NCBI GenBank assembly: GCA_903928495.1
Contig: CAIYQZ010000007.1
Coordinates: 1-44,812 of the forward strand
DNA from: an uncultured bacterium
GTDB taxonomy: Bacteria > Pseudomonadota > Gammaproteobacteria > Burkholderiales > Burkholderiaceae_C
Length of the DNA: 44,812 bases
Direction of reading: 5' to 3'
Part shown: one piece after another, positions 32,882 through 42,282 of the stretch
Layout: each line of letters opens with the position of its first letter
Numbering within the stretch: position 1 is the stretch's first letter
Notes under the pieces: model-generated
Database searches by the model: none
What the model was told of the DNA's origin: nothing
The model's input: the letters and a program-made list of their open reading frames with translations, nothing else
Translations under genes and position numbers: made by a program

Positions 32882-34078
32882 ATGTTGACCACCTCAGTTA
32901 CCCAGCCAGCCCGCGGCCCAGAGCCCCGGCTGGCTTTGCTTTGCGCGCCCGGCGCCGGAGCGCTGGGCAGGTTGATTGTCATGGGCGCGGCTGTGTCGAC
33001 TGCGCTGTGTCTGGCCTGGCCAGCTCAAGCTCAGGGCATGCGCATCAAGGAAGTGGCCGCCGTGCAGGGCGTGCGCACCAACCAGTTGACCGGTTACGGC
33101 TTGGTGGTGGGCCTGGACGGCACGGGTGACCAGACCACCCAGATGCCCCACACCTCGCAGGCGATGAACAACTACCTGCAGCAGTTGGGCATCACGCTGC
33201 CAGCGGGCATCAACCCGCAGCTGAAAAACGTGGCGGCCGTGCTGGTGACCGCGCAGTTGCCCGCCTTCGCCCAACCGGGGCAGTTGATCGACGTGAGCGT
33301 GGCCAGTATCGGCAATTCCAAGTCGCTGCGCGGTGGCACCCTCATCACCACGCCGCTCAAGGGTGTGGACGGTGAAATCTACGCCCTCGCCCAAGGCAGT
33401 TTGATTGTGGGTGGCGCCGGTGCCTCGGGCGGCGGCAGCAAAGTGCAGATCAATCACCTCAGCGCAGGTCGCGTACCCGGTGGTGCTCAGGTGGAACGCA
33501 CCGTGCCCACGCCGCTGCAAACCGGTGACAGCATCACCCTGGGCCTGAACAGTGCCGACTTTGCCACCGCCAGCCGTGTGGCCCAGGCCATCAACACCGC
33601 CAAAGGCCCTGGCGTGGCCCAGGCGCTGGACGGGCGCACCGTGCAGGTTCGTGCACCGCAAGACCCGAGCCAGCGCGTGTCGTTTCTGGCCGATTTGGAA
33701 GATTTGAAAATCGAGGCCACCGTGCCCATGGCCCGTGTGATCGTCAACGCCCGCACCGGCTCCATCGTGCTCAACCAGGCAGTCACCCTCAGCCCGGTGG
33801 CGGTGGCGCACGGCAGCTTGTCGGTCAGCATCAGCTCGACCCCCGTCATCAGCCAGCCCAACGCGTTCTCCACTGGCGGCCAGACCGTGGTGACCGAGAA
33901 AACCGACATCAAAATTCAGCAGGAACCTGGCGCACTCATCCAGATGCAGGCCGGAGCCCAGCTGGCCGATGTGGTGAAAGCGCTCAACGCGCTGGGCGCC
34001 ACGCCGCAAGACCTGCTGGCGATTTTGCAAGCCATCAAGGCCGCAGGCGCACTCAACGCCGAGCTGGAGGTGATCTGA
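32882..34078 (+). CDS. flgI: FlgI, flagellar P-ring protein
   Basis: This 398-residue protein has an N-terminal signal that ends WPAQA near residue 50, unusually long because about 30 residues precede the hydrophobic core. The mature protein begins RIKEVAAVQGVRTNQLTGYGLVVGLDGTGDQTTQ and continues with the typical TPLKGVDGEIYALAQGSLIVGG and MPHTSQAMNNYLQQLGI blocks. AAGGAG precedes ATG 32882, which supports this start in spite of the long leader. FlgI forms the periplasmic P ring with help from FlgA. It is 1 bp from flgJ. Confidence 0.96.
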   Translation: MLTTSVTQPARGPEPRLALLCAPGAGALGRLIVMGAAVSTALCLAWPAQAQGMRIKEVAAVQGVRTNQLTGYGLVVGLDGTGDQTTQMPHTSQAMNNYLQQLGITLPAGINPQLKNVAAVLVTAQLPAFAQPGQLIDVSVASIGNSKSLRGGTLITTPLKGVDGEIYALAQGSLIVGGAGASGGGSKVQINHLSAGRVPGGAQVERTVPTPLQTGDSITLGLNSADFATASRVAQAINTAKGPGVAQALDGRTVQVRAPQDPSQRVSFLADLEDLKIEATVPMARVIVNARTGSIVLNQAVTLSPVAVAHGSLSVSISSTPVISQPNAFSTGGQTVVTEKTDIKIQQEPGALIQMQAGAQLADVVKALNALGATPQDLLAILQAIKAAGALNAELEVI

Positions 34079-34079
34079 C

Positions 34080-35015
34080 ATGAGCACCGTCAACAGCCTG
34101 GGCGGGCTCAACGCCCTCATGCCCCAAACCCCCGCTGTGTCGGCCAATGCGCTGGCAATCGATGGCTCGTCGCTCAATGCATTGAAATTCAAGGCCGGTC
34201 AGGACGGTGGCAAAACCGCGCTCAAAGAAGCGGCCAAGCAGTTTGAATCTCTGTTCATGCGCGAGCTGATCAAAAGCATGCGTGAGGCCACCACCAAATC
34301 GGGCCTGATGGACGGTGACGCGGGCGAAGACATGGCCACCGACATGCTCGACCAACAAATGGCTGTGCAAATGACCGGTCTGCCCGGCGGCTTGAGCGAT
34401 GCCATCGAGCGTCAGTTGGCCCTGCAAATGGGCAACGGCGCCAAAGCCACCGACGGTTCACAGGGCGCCATCGCTGCGCGCGTGTCACAGGCTCAGCAAG
34501 CTTATGGTCAGACCAGCGCCGCAGCGGTGACGCCCACCGCCAGCCAGACCGCGTTTGTGGCCCGCCACGGTCAGGCCGCCACCCGCGTGGCCAGCGAGGC
34601 CGGCATTCCGGCCAGCTTCATGCTGGGTCAGGCCGGTCACGAAACGGGCTGGGGCCGGAGTGAGATCAAAAACGCCGACGGCAGCAACAGCTTCAACCTG
34701 TTTGGCATCAAGGCCACCGGGGGCTGGAAGGGCAAAGTGGCCGAAGTCACCACCACCGAATACGTGAACGGCGAGGCCCAGAAGGTCACGGCCAAGTTCC
34801 GCGCCTACGACAGTTACGAAGACTCCTTCCGCGATTACGCGCGCCTGGTGTCAACCAGCCCGCGTTACCAGGGCGCCATGCAAAACCTGGGCTCCGCCCA
34901 AGCTTTTGCCAGTCAGTTGCAAAAGGCCGGTTACGCCACCGACCCTCAATACGCCGCCAAGCTGAGCCGCGCCATCAACACCACGCTGACCCTCCAGCGT
35001 TTCAACCAGGCTTGA
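34080..35015 (+). CDS. flgJ: FlgJ, rod cap and peptidoglycan hydrolase
   Basis: This 311-residue two-domain protein has an N-terminal rod-capping domain (residues 45-100, KEAAKQFESLFMRELIKSMREAT). The C-terminal glucosaminidase/muramidase domain (about 155-305) has GQAGHETGWGRSEIKNADGSNSFNLFGIKA, where Glu188 is the likely catalytic acid. It opens the wall for the growing rod. The dual-domain form is that of beta- and gamma-proteobacteria. The start codon follows the flgI stop by 1 bp, so the two are coupled. Confidence 0.96.
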   Translation: MSTVNSLGGLNALMPQTPAVSANALAIDGSSLNALKFKAGQDGGKTALKEAAKQFESLFMRELIKSMREATTKSGLMDGDAGEDMATDMLDQQMAVQMTGLPGGLSDAIERQLALQMGNGAKATDGSQGAIAARVSQAQQAYGQTSAAAVTPTASQTAFVARHGQAATRVASEAGIPASFMLGQAGHETGWGRSEIKNADGSNSFNLFGIKATGGWKGKVAEVTTTEYVNGEAQKVTAKFRAYDSYEDSFRDYARLVSTSPRYQGAMQNLGSAQAFASQLQKAGYATDPQYAAKLSRAINTTLTLQRFNQA

Positions 35016-35030
35016 TGCCGGGAGCACGCC

Positions 35031-37013
35031 ATGAGCCTCAACGTTGCCGCCCGCGCACTCACCACCAACCAGTCCGTGTTGCAGGTCATTGGCCACAACA
35101 TTGCCAATGCCAACACGGTGGGATATTCCCGCCAGAACGTGTCGCTCGGCGCCATCGAAGGCCAACAGTCGGGTGGGGGGTTTTATGGCAAAGGTGTTCA
35201 GATCGAATCGGTTGCCCGTTCGTACGACGCCTTTCTGACCCGCCAGGCCAATGCCACACAAACAGTGGCTTCTGCCGACACCCTCAGGTACCAAAAGTTA
35301 CAACAAGTCGAAAGCCTCTTTCCATTGGGGGCGGGCAGCTTGGGTACCATGCTCAACAGTGCATTGAATGCCTGGGTTGACGTGCAGGCCTCGCCCTCAG
35401 ATTCAACGGCGCGGCAGGTGGTGATTGACCGCTTTGATGAATTGTCTGCCCGCATCCGGGATACGTCACTGCGTTTGGGTGAAATCGCAGACACCTCGAA
35501 GTTGCAGGCGAACGAGGTGGTCAAGTCAATCAACCAGATGGCCGAACAAATCGCTTCGTTGAATGACAAGATCACCCGGGTGATGGGAACGGGGGCAATG
35601 CCCAATGACCTGTTGGATCAACGTGACCAGTTGATTTCCGAGCTTGGCAAAAAAGTCAAAGTCAACACCATCACTGCCGACGACGGTTCCCTCACCGTGT
35701 TTGTCGCCAGCAGCTACCCGCTGGTTCTCGGCGGCAAAGCGGCAGAACTGGCGGTGGCTCGTGATCCACTGGATCCGAATAACCGCCAGGCCATCAACTT
35801 CGTGCAAGGCGGCAGCCAGTCTCGGATTCCCGATGACTTTCTGGTGGGTGGCGAGTTGAAGGGGTTGCAAGACTTCATCAACCGCGACATGCCCCAGGTA
35901 CAAGCCGAGTTGGGACGCATGGCCCTGGCACTGGCTGTGGAAATGAACAACCAGCATGAGAGCGGTTTGCAGGCAGATGGCTCGCGTGGCGGGCGGTTCT
36001 TCAACTTTGAGACCACCCTCACGCCACCTGCCAGCCCTGCTCCGTTTGCCGTTGAGTTCAATGCACTGGGCCTGAAGGCGGATGACTACGCCATTTCTTA
36101 CTCAGCACTCGGTCAGGCCAGCATTCAGCGCCAGTCAGATGGCATGTATTGGGACTCGTTTGCAGGGGCTTTCCAGGCAAACCCGTACAACATTGACTTC
36201 ACCACTTTGCCTGGTGGTGAGATCACCTTCGACGGTATTGTGTTGACACCTGATGCGCTGAACCAGGGAACCACAGGCGAGCGCTTTTTGTTGAGGCCTG
36301 CCGCAGATGCCGCTCGGTCGTTGACGGTGGCACCCAATGTCGCAGCGGAATTGGCAGTGGCCAGCCACATTTCGGTCTCGGCGCCCGCAACAAATCAGGG
36401 AACCACCACCATCGAAGCTGTCGGTATCAGCTTGGAGCGGGGCAGCTTGCCCGTGCCCGTTCCCGTGTTCAACGTGCAATTCAACAGCGCCACCGGCCAG
36501 TTTGCAATATCGGGGCCGGTGCCTGCCAACGTCCAGGCACCCACGTCGGTCACTTACACGGCAGGACAACCGCTGGTATGGACATACGAAGACGGTGCGG
36601 TACCCCCCAATCGCTTCACCTATGAACTGACGTTGCGTGGCGAACCTAAAAACGGTGATGTGTTCAACCTGTCTCTGACTTCGGCGTCGTCCACACCATT
36701 CAATGGCGGCAACGCCCAGCGAATCCTGGCATTGCGTGATCAGACCATTTTTGACGGTGCCACCACGCTGGCCGACAGCTATGTCTCGGTGTTTTCGGGC
36801 GTGGCCTCGCAACTGCGTGAGTCAAAGTTTTCTGCCGAGTTTTCAACAGCCCAAGCTGCATCGGCCGAAACTCAGCGGGCGAATCAGGCGGGAGTGAACC
36901 TTGACGAAGAGGCCGCCAAACTCATCCAGTACCAGCAGGCCTATCAGGCATCGGCCAAGTACATGGGTACCGTGCAGAGCTTGTTCGACACGCTGATGTC
37001 AGCGTTCCGTTGA
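35031..37013 (+). CDS. flgK: FlgK, hook-filament junction protein 1
   Basis: This 660-residue protein starts MSLNVAARALTTNQSVLQVI, then GHNIANANTVGYSRQNVSLG, with LLDQRDQLISELGKKVKVNT in the first third. It ends VNLDEEAAKLIQYQQAYQASAKYMGTVQSLFDTLMSAFR, both diagnostic. The mid-region (about 330-560) is the variable surface domain. It joins hook to filament with FlgL and is chaperoned by FlgN. It is 15 bp after flgJ, with GGGAGCACGCC before ATG 35031. Confidence 0.96.
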   Translation: MSLNVAARALTTNQSVLQVIGHNIANANTVGYSRQNVSLGAIEGQQSGGGFYGKGVQIESVARSYDAFLTRQANATQTVASADTLRYQKLQQVESLFPLGAGSLGTMLNSALNAWVDVQASPSDSTARQVVIDRFDELSARIRDTSLRLGEIADTSKLQANEVVKSINQMAEQIASLNDKITRVMGTGAMPNDLLDQRDQLISELGKKVKVNTITADDGSLTVFVASSYPLVLGGKAAELAVARDPLDPNNRQAINFVQGGSQSRIPDDFLVGGELKGLQDFINRDMPQVQAELGRMALALAVEMNNQHESGLQADGSRGGRFFNFETTLTPPASPAPFAVEFNALGLKADDYAISYSALGQASIQRQSDGMYWDSFAGAFQANPYNIDFTTLPGGEITFDGIVLTPDALNQGTTGERFLLRPAADAARSLTVAPNVAAELAVASHISVSAPATNQGTTTIEAVGISLERGSLPVPVPVFNVQFNSATGQFAISGPVPANVQAPTSVTYTAGQPLVWTYEDGAVPPNRFTYELTLRGEPKNGDVFNLSLTSASSTPFNGGNAQRILALRDQTIFDGATTLADSYVSVFSGVASQLRESKFSAEFSTAQAASAETQRANQAGVNLDEEAAKLIQYQQAYQASAKYMGTVQSLFDTLMSAFR

Positions 37014-37050
37014 TGCCTGTGCCTGAACCTACCTACATACGGAGCACATC

Positions 37051-38346
37051 ATGAGTCTCTACCGTGTATCCACTGGCAACACCTATGACCGTGCGCTGCT
37101 GAACATTCAGCAGCGACAGCAATCGATGGCTGTGTCCCAGGAGCAATTGAGTTCTGGCAAGCGGGTGCTCAAAGCCAGTGACGACACCGTGGCAGCCACC
37201 CTGTCCGAACGCACTTTGAACCGGTTGGCCCGCACGGAGGCTGATTTGCGGGGTCTTGAGGCATCACGCCGGTCGCTGGCTCAGGCTGAAAGCACGCTGG
37301 GGGATGTGTCCGATCTCTATGCGCGAGTGAAGGAGTTGGTGGTGCAGGCGGGTAACGGAGTGCTGAATGCGTCCGACAAGGCGTCCATAGCGTCGGAACT
37401 GCGGGGCATTCGCGAGCAATTGGTGGGGTTTGCCAACCAGAAAGACACTGCTGGCAACCCGTTGTTCGGTGGGCTGGGCCCCGTGAATTCCGCTGTCGAG
37501 CCTTTTGTCGAGCAGGTTTTCACACCGTTGAACACCACCTATGGGCCTGACGGCCGATCGGTCAGTTGGGATGCATTGCGTGGACAGGTTGCCGCCACCG
37601 AAACCACATTGCCCAGCGTGATCGACGGCTACAACGTGTTCAAAGGCGTCAAGGCCACCCAACCCGCAGCCGTGGTCTCACAGACTGCTGGAAGCTTTCA
37701 ACCGGTCTCCGTATCGGTCACCACGCCCAACCCCGATGTGTTTGACTTGAGTCCGGATGCGTTGCCTGACGACCAGGGTTTTTATACGGTTCAGTACACG
37801 GCGGGGGCGCCGGGTGTTTGGGAGTTCACCCGAACAGAGCGGCCACCGGCCTCAGCGGTTTCTGCACTTGCTCCAGTGGCGACGGTTCAGGTGGGTAACG
37901 ACCTGCAACTTTCGTTCGACGGCATGACGGTCAACATCAAAGGCGATGCAGCCGCCCTGGCAGCGAATGCCACTTTCACTGTCACCCCTGCAGTGGACCG
38001 AGACATCTGGGAGACCCTTGACCGCGCCATCGGAGCACTGGAACAAGGTGAATCCGGATTCGATCTGACCCAGGAATTGGCCGTGGTACACCAGCAGTTG
38101 GGCATCAGGGAAGACCAGTTGCTCGCATCACGGGGCAAACTGGGCGATTGGCTCAACCGCGCAGACAACATGGCGCTGCTGTTTGAAGACCGTGGTGTGG
38201 CGTACCAGAAAGAAAACTCAGAGCTGACCGACGTTGACATGGTCAAGGCCGTCACCGACTTCGAGATGAACCAGACGGCCTACCAGGCTGCATTGCAGTC
38301 GTATGCGCAGGTACAGAAAATGTCCATGTTCGACTATTTGAGGTAA
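37051..38346 (+). CDS. flgL: FlgL, hook-filament junction protein 3
   Basis: This 431-residue flagellin-like protein has an N-terminus SLYRVSTGNTYDRALLNIQQRQQSMAVSQEQLSSGKRVLKASDD and a C-terminus ENSELTDVDMVKAVTDFEMNQTAYQAALQSYAQVQKMSMFDYLR. Its central domain is of variable type. ACGGAG lies upstream of ATG 37051. It is the last structural gene of the run, and the HDOD gene follows 9 bp after its stop. Confidence 0.96.
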   Translation: MSLYRVSTGNTYDRALLNIQQRQQSMAVSQEQLSSGKRVLKASDDTVAATLSERTLNRLARTEADLRGLEASRRSLAQAESTLGDVSDLYARVKELVVQAGNGVLNASDKASIASELRGIREQLVGFANQKDTAGNPLFGGLGPVNSAVEPFVEQVFTPLNTTYGPDGRSVSWDALRGQVAATETTLPSVIDGYNVFKGVKATQPAAVVSQTAGSFQPVSVSVTTPNPDVFDLSPDALPDDQGFYTVQYTAGAPGVWEFTRTERPPASAVSALAPVATVQVGNDLQLSFDGMTVNIKGDAAALAANATFTVTPAVDRDIWETLDRAIGALEQGESGFDLTQELAVVHQQLGIREDQLLASRGKLGDWLNRADNMALLFEDRGVAYQKENSELTDVDMVKAVTDFEMNQTAYQAALQSYAQVQKMSMFDYLR

Positions 38347-38355
38347 TGTTGGTGC

Positions 38356-39636
38356 ATGTTGCACTCGCCCCTTGACAACATCGCTCTGGCCTATGAACCC
38401 GTGTGGGACAAGGGTCGGCGCATTTGTGCCACCCGGCTCACCGTGCACGCGGTGGATCCCAAGAAGGTGGACATCACCCAGTTGCTCACGTTTGTGACCG
38501 ATGGCTTGCCACCGGATGCGCCACCTCTGCTGCTGAACCCGGTGGCCCCGGCATTGCTGGTGGCCATGCTGAAGCAGGCGCCGGTGCGCAACACCTGGCT
38601 CGAAGTGCCTGAGTTCATCTGGGCCAAGCCCGAGGCCCTGGAGTTGCTGCTCCACGCGCGCCGGTTTGGTCATCAGTTGCTGTGGCGAGGTGAACTGTCC
38701 CGTTTTGCGCCGTACACCAAGAAGTTCCAGGGCTTGAGGGGCGTCCTTGACGTGTCGGCCGAAGATGCGTTGCTTGCGCTTCGATCGGCTCCGCAGCGCG
38801 GCGAGTTTTCTGCAGCGGGTGCTGCCGAGCGAGTGGAAAGCCCCATCCTGGCGGGGCATCTGTATACCGGTGTGGCGAGCCGCGCGGTGGCCGATCACGC
38901 CCTGGACAAGCGCCAGGCCTGGGGAGTGGTGGGCTGGCCGGTGGACGAACTCCTAAGTAAAAACGAGCGCCAACCAGTGCCCATGGACCAGAGGGTCATG
39001 GTTCAGATCATGCAGGCGCTGGATGCCGAGGTGCCCATCCAGCAGGTGGGCCGCTTGCTGGTGCAAGACCCGGTGGTGGTGTACCGGCTGCTGCGCATGG
39101 TGAATTCGGCAGCGTTTGGCCTCTCACATGAGGTGGAATCCATCCGGCATGCGCTGATGATGCTCGGTTACGACAAGCTGCGCAGCTGGTTGCGCGGTGC
39201 GTATGGCACCGCCAGCAGTGACCGGTCTCTGCACCCGATGCGCCATGCCATGCTCATGCGGTCCAGACTCATGCGCTTGCTGCTCGACCCGAATTCCGAC
39301 GAAGAACTGAAAGGCGAGGTGCAACTGACGGGCGTGTTTTCCCAGCTCGACCGGCTGATGCGCGAACCGTTGGCAGAGCTGCTCCACCAGTTGCCTGTGC
39401 CGGGCCGCATTTTTTCCACCCTCGTGCGCCGCGATGGCCCTTATGTGGCCTACCTCGACGTGGCCAACGCCGCCGCAGACCCAGCTCGCGTGGCAGACAT
39501 GCCCGCCATCTGCGAACGCAGCGGTTTTGCCATGGAAGAAGTCAACACTGCCATCCTGGAGCTGCTGGCCACCGCTCGCGAGCCCACCGATCAGAGTTTT
39601 GCACCTGTGGCCGACCGATCCAAGCGCCTGGCTTGA
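38356..39636 (+). CDS. HDOD-domain signalling protein with degenerate EAL-like N-terminus
   Basis: This 426-residue protein has a C-terminal HDOD domain (about 210-330): VMVQIMQALDAEVPIQQVGRLLVQDPVVVYRLLRMVNSAAFGLSHEVESIRHALMMLGYDKLRSWL. The N-terminal 200 residues have the YuxH-like remnant of an EAL domain (start LAYEPVWDKGRRICATRLTV, end AWGVVGWPVDELL) but lack the EAL and metal-binding motifs, so it should not cleave cyclic di-GMP. Such proteins act in signalling, often of motility. It lies 9 bp after flgL and is probably transcribed with it, so a role in flagellar control is likely (inference). Confidence 0.9.
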   Translation: MLHSPLDNIALAYEPVWDKGRRICATRLTVHAVDPKKVDITQLLTFVTDGLPPDAPPLLLNPVAPALLVAMLKQAPVRNTWLEVPEFIWAKPEALELLLHARRFGHQLLWRGELSRFAPYTKKFQGLRGVLDVSAEDALLALRSAPQRGEFSAAGAAERVESPILAGHLYTGVASRAVADHALDKRQAWGVVGWPVDELLSKNERQPVPMDQRVMVQIMQALDAEVPIQQVGRLLVQDPVVVYRLLRMVNSAAFGLSHEVESIRHALMMLGYDKLRSWLRGAYGTASSDRSLHPMRHAMLMRSRLMRLLLDPNSDEELKGEVQLTGVFSQLDRLMREPLAELLHQLPVPGRIFSTLVRRDGPYVAYLDVANAAADPARVADMPAICERSGFAMEEVNTAILELLATAREPTDQSFAPVADRSKRLA

Positions 39637-39668
39637 GCTTCTCTTTGCGCTGATTCTTCTTTTTCGTT

Positions 39669-40397
39669 ATGCACACCACTGCACTGGTATTGTTTTCGGG
39701 TGGACAGGACTCCACCACTTGTTTGGCCCACGCACTGTCGCGTTTTGAACGGGTTGAAACCGTGGGTTTTGACTACGGCCAACGCCACCATGTGGAAATG
39801 ACCGCTCGCCTCACGGTGCTCGCCGAATTGCGCCAGCAGTTTCCCACTTGGGCCCCCAAGCTGGGCGACGACCATGTGCTGGACCTCGCCGTGCTGGGCC
39901 AGGTCAGCGAAACCTCGCTCACGCGCGACATGGCGTTTCAGATGGAAAGCACAGGTTTGCCCAACACCTTTGTGCCGGGGCGCAACCTGCTTTTCCTGAC
40001 GCTGGCCGCCGCCTTGGCCTACCGCCGGGGCTTGCAAGTCATCGTCACCGGGGTGTGCGAAACCGATTTTTCAGGCTACCCCGACTGCCGCGACGACACC
40101 ATGAAGGCCATGCAGCTGGCGCTGTCGTTGGGCATGGACAAAAGGTATCTGATCGACACCCCGCTCATGTGGGTCGACAAAGCGGCCACCTGGCAACTGG
40201 CCCATGACCTGGGCGAGCGCGCTCACCCCGGCGGAGGTGCGCAGTTGGTGGATCTGATCACCGAGCACACCCACACCTGCTACGCCGGTGACCGTACGCA
40301 CCGGCACGCCTGGGGCTATGGCTGCGGCGTGTGCCCAGCTTGCGAACTGCGGGCAAAGGGGCACACGGTTTACCGGGGCACACCCATTTCCACGTAA
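39669..40397 (+). CDS. queC: QueC, 7-cyano-7-deazaguanine synthase
   Basis: This 242-residue ATP- and ammonia-dependent ligase converts 7-carboxy-7-deazaguanine to preQ0 in queuosine synthesis. The PP-loop motif SGGQDSTT is at residues 10-17. The zinc site is Cys204, Cys219, Cys222 and Cys225 within [29 protein letters not shown]. The [12 protein letters not shown] and [16 protein letters not shown] motifs are standard. No preQ1 riboswitch-like structure is seen in the 32 bp upstream. The end overlaps the convergent ABC gene by 28 bp. Confidence 0.97.
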   Translation: MHTTALVLFSGGQDSTTCLAHALSRFERVETVGFDYGQRHHVEMTARLTVLAELRQQFPTWAPKLGDDHVLDLAVLGQVSETSLTRDMAFQMESTGLPNTFVPGRNLLFLTLAAALAYRRGLQVIVTGVCETDFSGYPDCRDDTMKAMQLALSLGMDKRYLIDTPLMWVDKAATWQLAHDLGERAHPGGGAQLVDLITEHTHTCYAGDRTHRHAWGYGCGVCPACELRAKGHTVYRGTPIST

Positions 40398-42139
40398 CTG
40401 TGGTGGAACGCCGCCACGCCAGGGCGGTGTGCGATGGACACCATGCCACCGTTTTCGGCCGCCACCAGGGCTTGCAGCCGCTGATAAAGCGCCTCTTCTG
40501 CTGGCGCATCCAGCGCGCTGGTGGCTTCGTCCAGGAACAACCACCTGGGTTTTTTCAGCAAGACGCGGGCGATGGCCAGGCGTTGCTGTTCACCCCCTGA
40601 CAGCGTTTGGCCCCAGGCGCCTTCTTCATCCAGGCGCCCTGCCAGGTGTGGCAGCAGTGCGTCCGTGAGTGCAGCCTCCAGCGCGGCATCGGTGTAGTGC
40701 GTGGCCGACTCTGGGTACGCCAGTGCCTCGCGCAATGGCCCATTGGGGAAATAGGGGCGTTGCGGCAAAAACAGTGTGCGCCCCGGGTGGTCTGCCGGGC
40801 ATTGTATGTGCCCGGTCACCCAGGGCCAAATGCCTGCCATGGCCCGAAACAGCGTTGACTTGCCTGTGCCCGATGCACCGCGCACCTGCACTGTGTCCCT
40901 GGCGCGAACGCTGAACACAGCGGGTGGGGCCAGCGCCTGCCCACCGGGGAGCGCCAGGGCCAGGCCATCGGCCTGCCAATGATCGGCCACATGCGTTGCT
41001 TCAACGGGTGTAGTGGACTTTTCAATACCGTTAAGCGCTAGGGCCTTGAAACTGTCTTCAAATGAAGTCAGGCGGTCGGTGGTGGCGCGCCAGGTGGCCA
41101 GTGCTGCGTAGTTGTCCACAAACCACGACAGGGAATCTTGTACCCGGCTGAACGCCGATGCGATCTGCATCAACTCACCCAACTGGATGGCGCCACTGAA
41201 AAACCGGGGCGCGGCCACAATGAAAGGAAACACCACGGCGGCTTGCCCAAAGCTCACGGTAAACCAGGTGAGTTTTTTCTGCGCCTTCATCAGCGCCAGT
41301 GTGTTGGCCAACACCAGACTGAATCGGGCACCCAGGCGTTGGTTCTCAACGCCTTCTCCGCGATCGAGTGCGATGGACTCGCTGTACTCGCGCACCCGGA
41401 TCAGGTGGTGGCGGAAGTCGGCTTCGCGCTTTTGCTGCTCAAAGTTCAGGCCCATCAGCGGGCGGCCAATGTAGTGGCTCAGTACGCTGCCCACCGCGCA
41501 ATACACCACCGCAGCCCACACCATGAAGCCAGGGATCTCCCAGGATTGGCCCCCCGCCTCAAAACCGAATGCACCCGACAGTCCCCACAAAATGCCCACA
41601 AAGCTGACCAGCGTGACCACCGCGTTCAGCAGTCCCATGGTCAGTGACACCGTGTAGCTGGTGAACTGGTTCAGGTCGTCCGCAATGCGCTGGTCGGGGT
41701 TGTCGGGCAAGGCTTTGCCATTGTTTTGGTATCGGCCCAGCTCCATGCGGTAGAACGCATGTCCGGCGAGCCAGCGGTCCAACATGTGGGTGGTCATCCA
41801 TGCACGCCAGCGCATTTCCAGCAACTGTGTCAGGTACAGCTTGTAGACGGCGATGACGATGTAGCCGAACGCCAGGTAAGTGAAGCGGCCCAGCTGCGTC
41901 CAGAACACGCCCTGGTCCTTGTTTTGCAACGCGTCGTAAAACAGCCGGTTCCAGTCGTTGATCTGTACCAACATGAACACGGTGCCCAGGTTCAGCGCCA
42001 CGATGGTGGCCAACAGCCCTCGGGCCTGCCATTTCTGGTCGGAGTTGAAGTAGGGCGCAGCAAGTGCCCATACGCGGCGGGCGAGGGCGAACGCCAATGC
42101 TGAGCGGGGACGTTCAGAAGCGATGTTTTGGGTGTGCAT
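40370..42139 (-). CDS. SbmA/BacA-like ABC transporter, fused permease and ATPase
   Basis: The protein has 589 residues from ATG 42139; a GTG at 42229 in frame would add 30 residues and is less family-like. The membrane half resembles the SbmA/BacA/YddA group ([16 protein letters not shown] type motif, here [21 protein letters not shown], then [28 protein letters not shown] and [14 protein letters not shown]). The ATPase half has Walker [10 protein letters not shown], signature [13 protein letters not shown] and Walker [14 protein letters not shown]. It may move peptides, vitamin B12-like compounds or fatty acids. A family 1 repeat lies in frame in the linker (about residues 366-375, LALNGIEKS). 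Confidence 0.92.
   Translation of the reverse strand: MHTQNIASERPRSALAFALARRVWALAAPYFNSDQKWQARGLLATIVALNLGTVFMLVQINDWNRLFYDALQNKDQGVFWTQLGRFTYLAFGYIVIAVYKLYLTQLLEMRWRAWMTTHMLDRWLAGHAFYRMELGRYQNNGKALPDNPDQRIADDLNQFTSYTVSLTMGLLNAVVTLVSFVGILWGLSGAFGFEAGGQSWEIPGFMVWAAVVYCAVGSVLSHYIGRPLMGLNFEQQKREADFRHHLIRVREYSESIALDRGEGVENQRLGARFSLVLANTLALMKAQKKLTWFTVSFGQAAVVFPFIVAAPRFFSGAIQLGELMQIASAFSRVQDSLSWFVDNYAALATWRATTDRLTSFEDSFKALALNGIEKSTTPVEATHVADHWQADGLALALPGGQALAPPAVFSVRARDTVQVRGASGTGKSTLFRAMAGIWPWVTGHIQCPADHPGRTLFLPQRPYFPNGPLREALAYPESATHYTDAALEAALTDALLPHLAGRLDEEGAWGQTLSGGEQQRLAIARVLLKKPRWLFLDEATSALDAPAEEALYQRLQALVAAENGGMVSIAHRPGVAAFHHSYVEMGVPR
41018..41048. repeat. Dispersed repeat, family 1, inverted, inside the ABC gene
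   Basis: On the minus strand the core CCTAGCGCTTAACGGTATT (41042-41024) aligns with 18201-18219, and the flanks continue to match. GCGCTAGGGCC also recalls a short repeat common in this bacterial family. The frame is kept. Confidence 0.5.
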
Positions 42140-42282
42140 GCTGTTGGCAGTAAGTGGCAGGTTTGGATCGTAGCGACAGGCAAACCTCGAATTGACGGGT
42201 GTCTCACGCTCATCTGATGCTTTTCTCACTTGGTCTACCGCCTAGACTCAGTTCATATTTGACTTTCAGTGAGCATGGGACC

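Noticed and set aside
33000-33050. Shorter FlgI start at the internal ATG near 32981
   Set aside because: It would remove the positive residue before the hydrophobic core of the signal peptide, and the upstream ATG 32882 has a strong AAGGAG site.
32894-34192. 432-residue minus-strand open frame over flgI and flgJ
   Set aside because: It is a shadow of flgI third-position GC; no start signal and no domain.
39637-39668. preQ1 riboswitch upstream of queC
   Set aside because: Only 32 bp separate the genes, and no preQ1 pseudoknot-like pattern or terminator is present.
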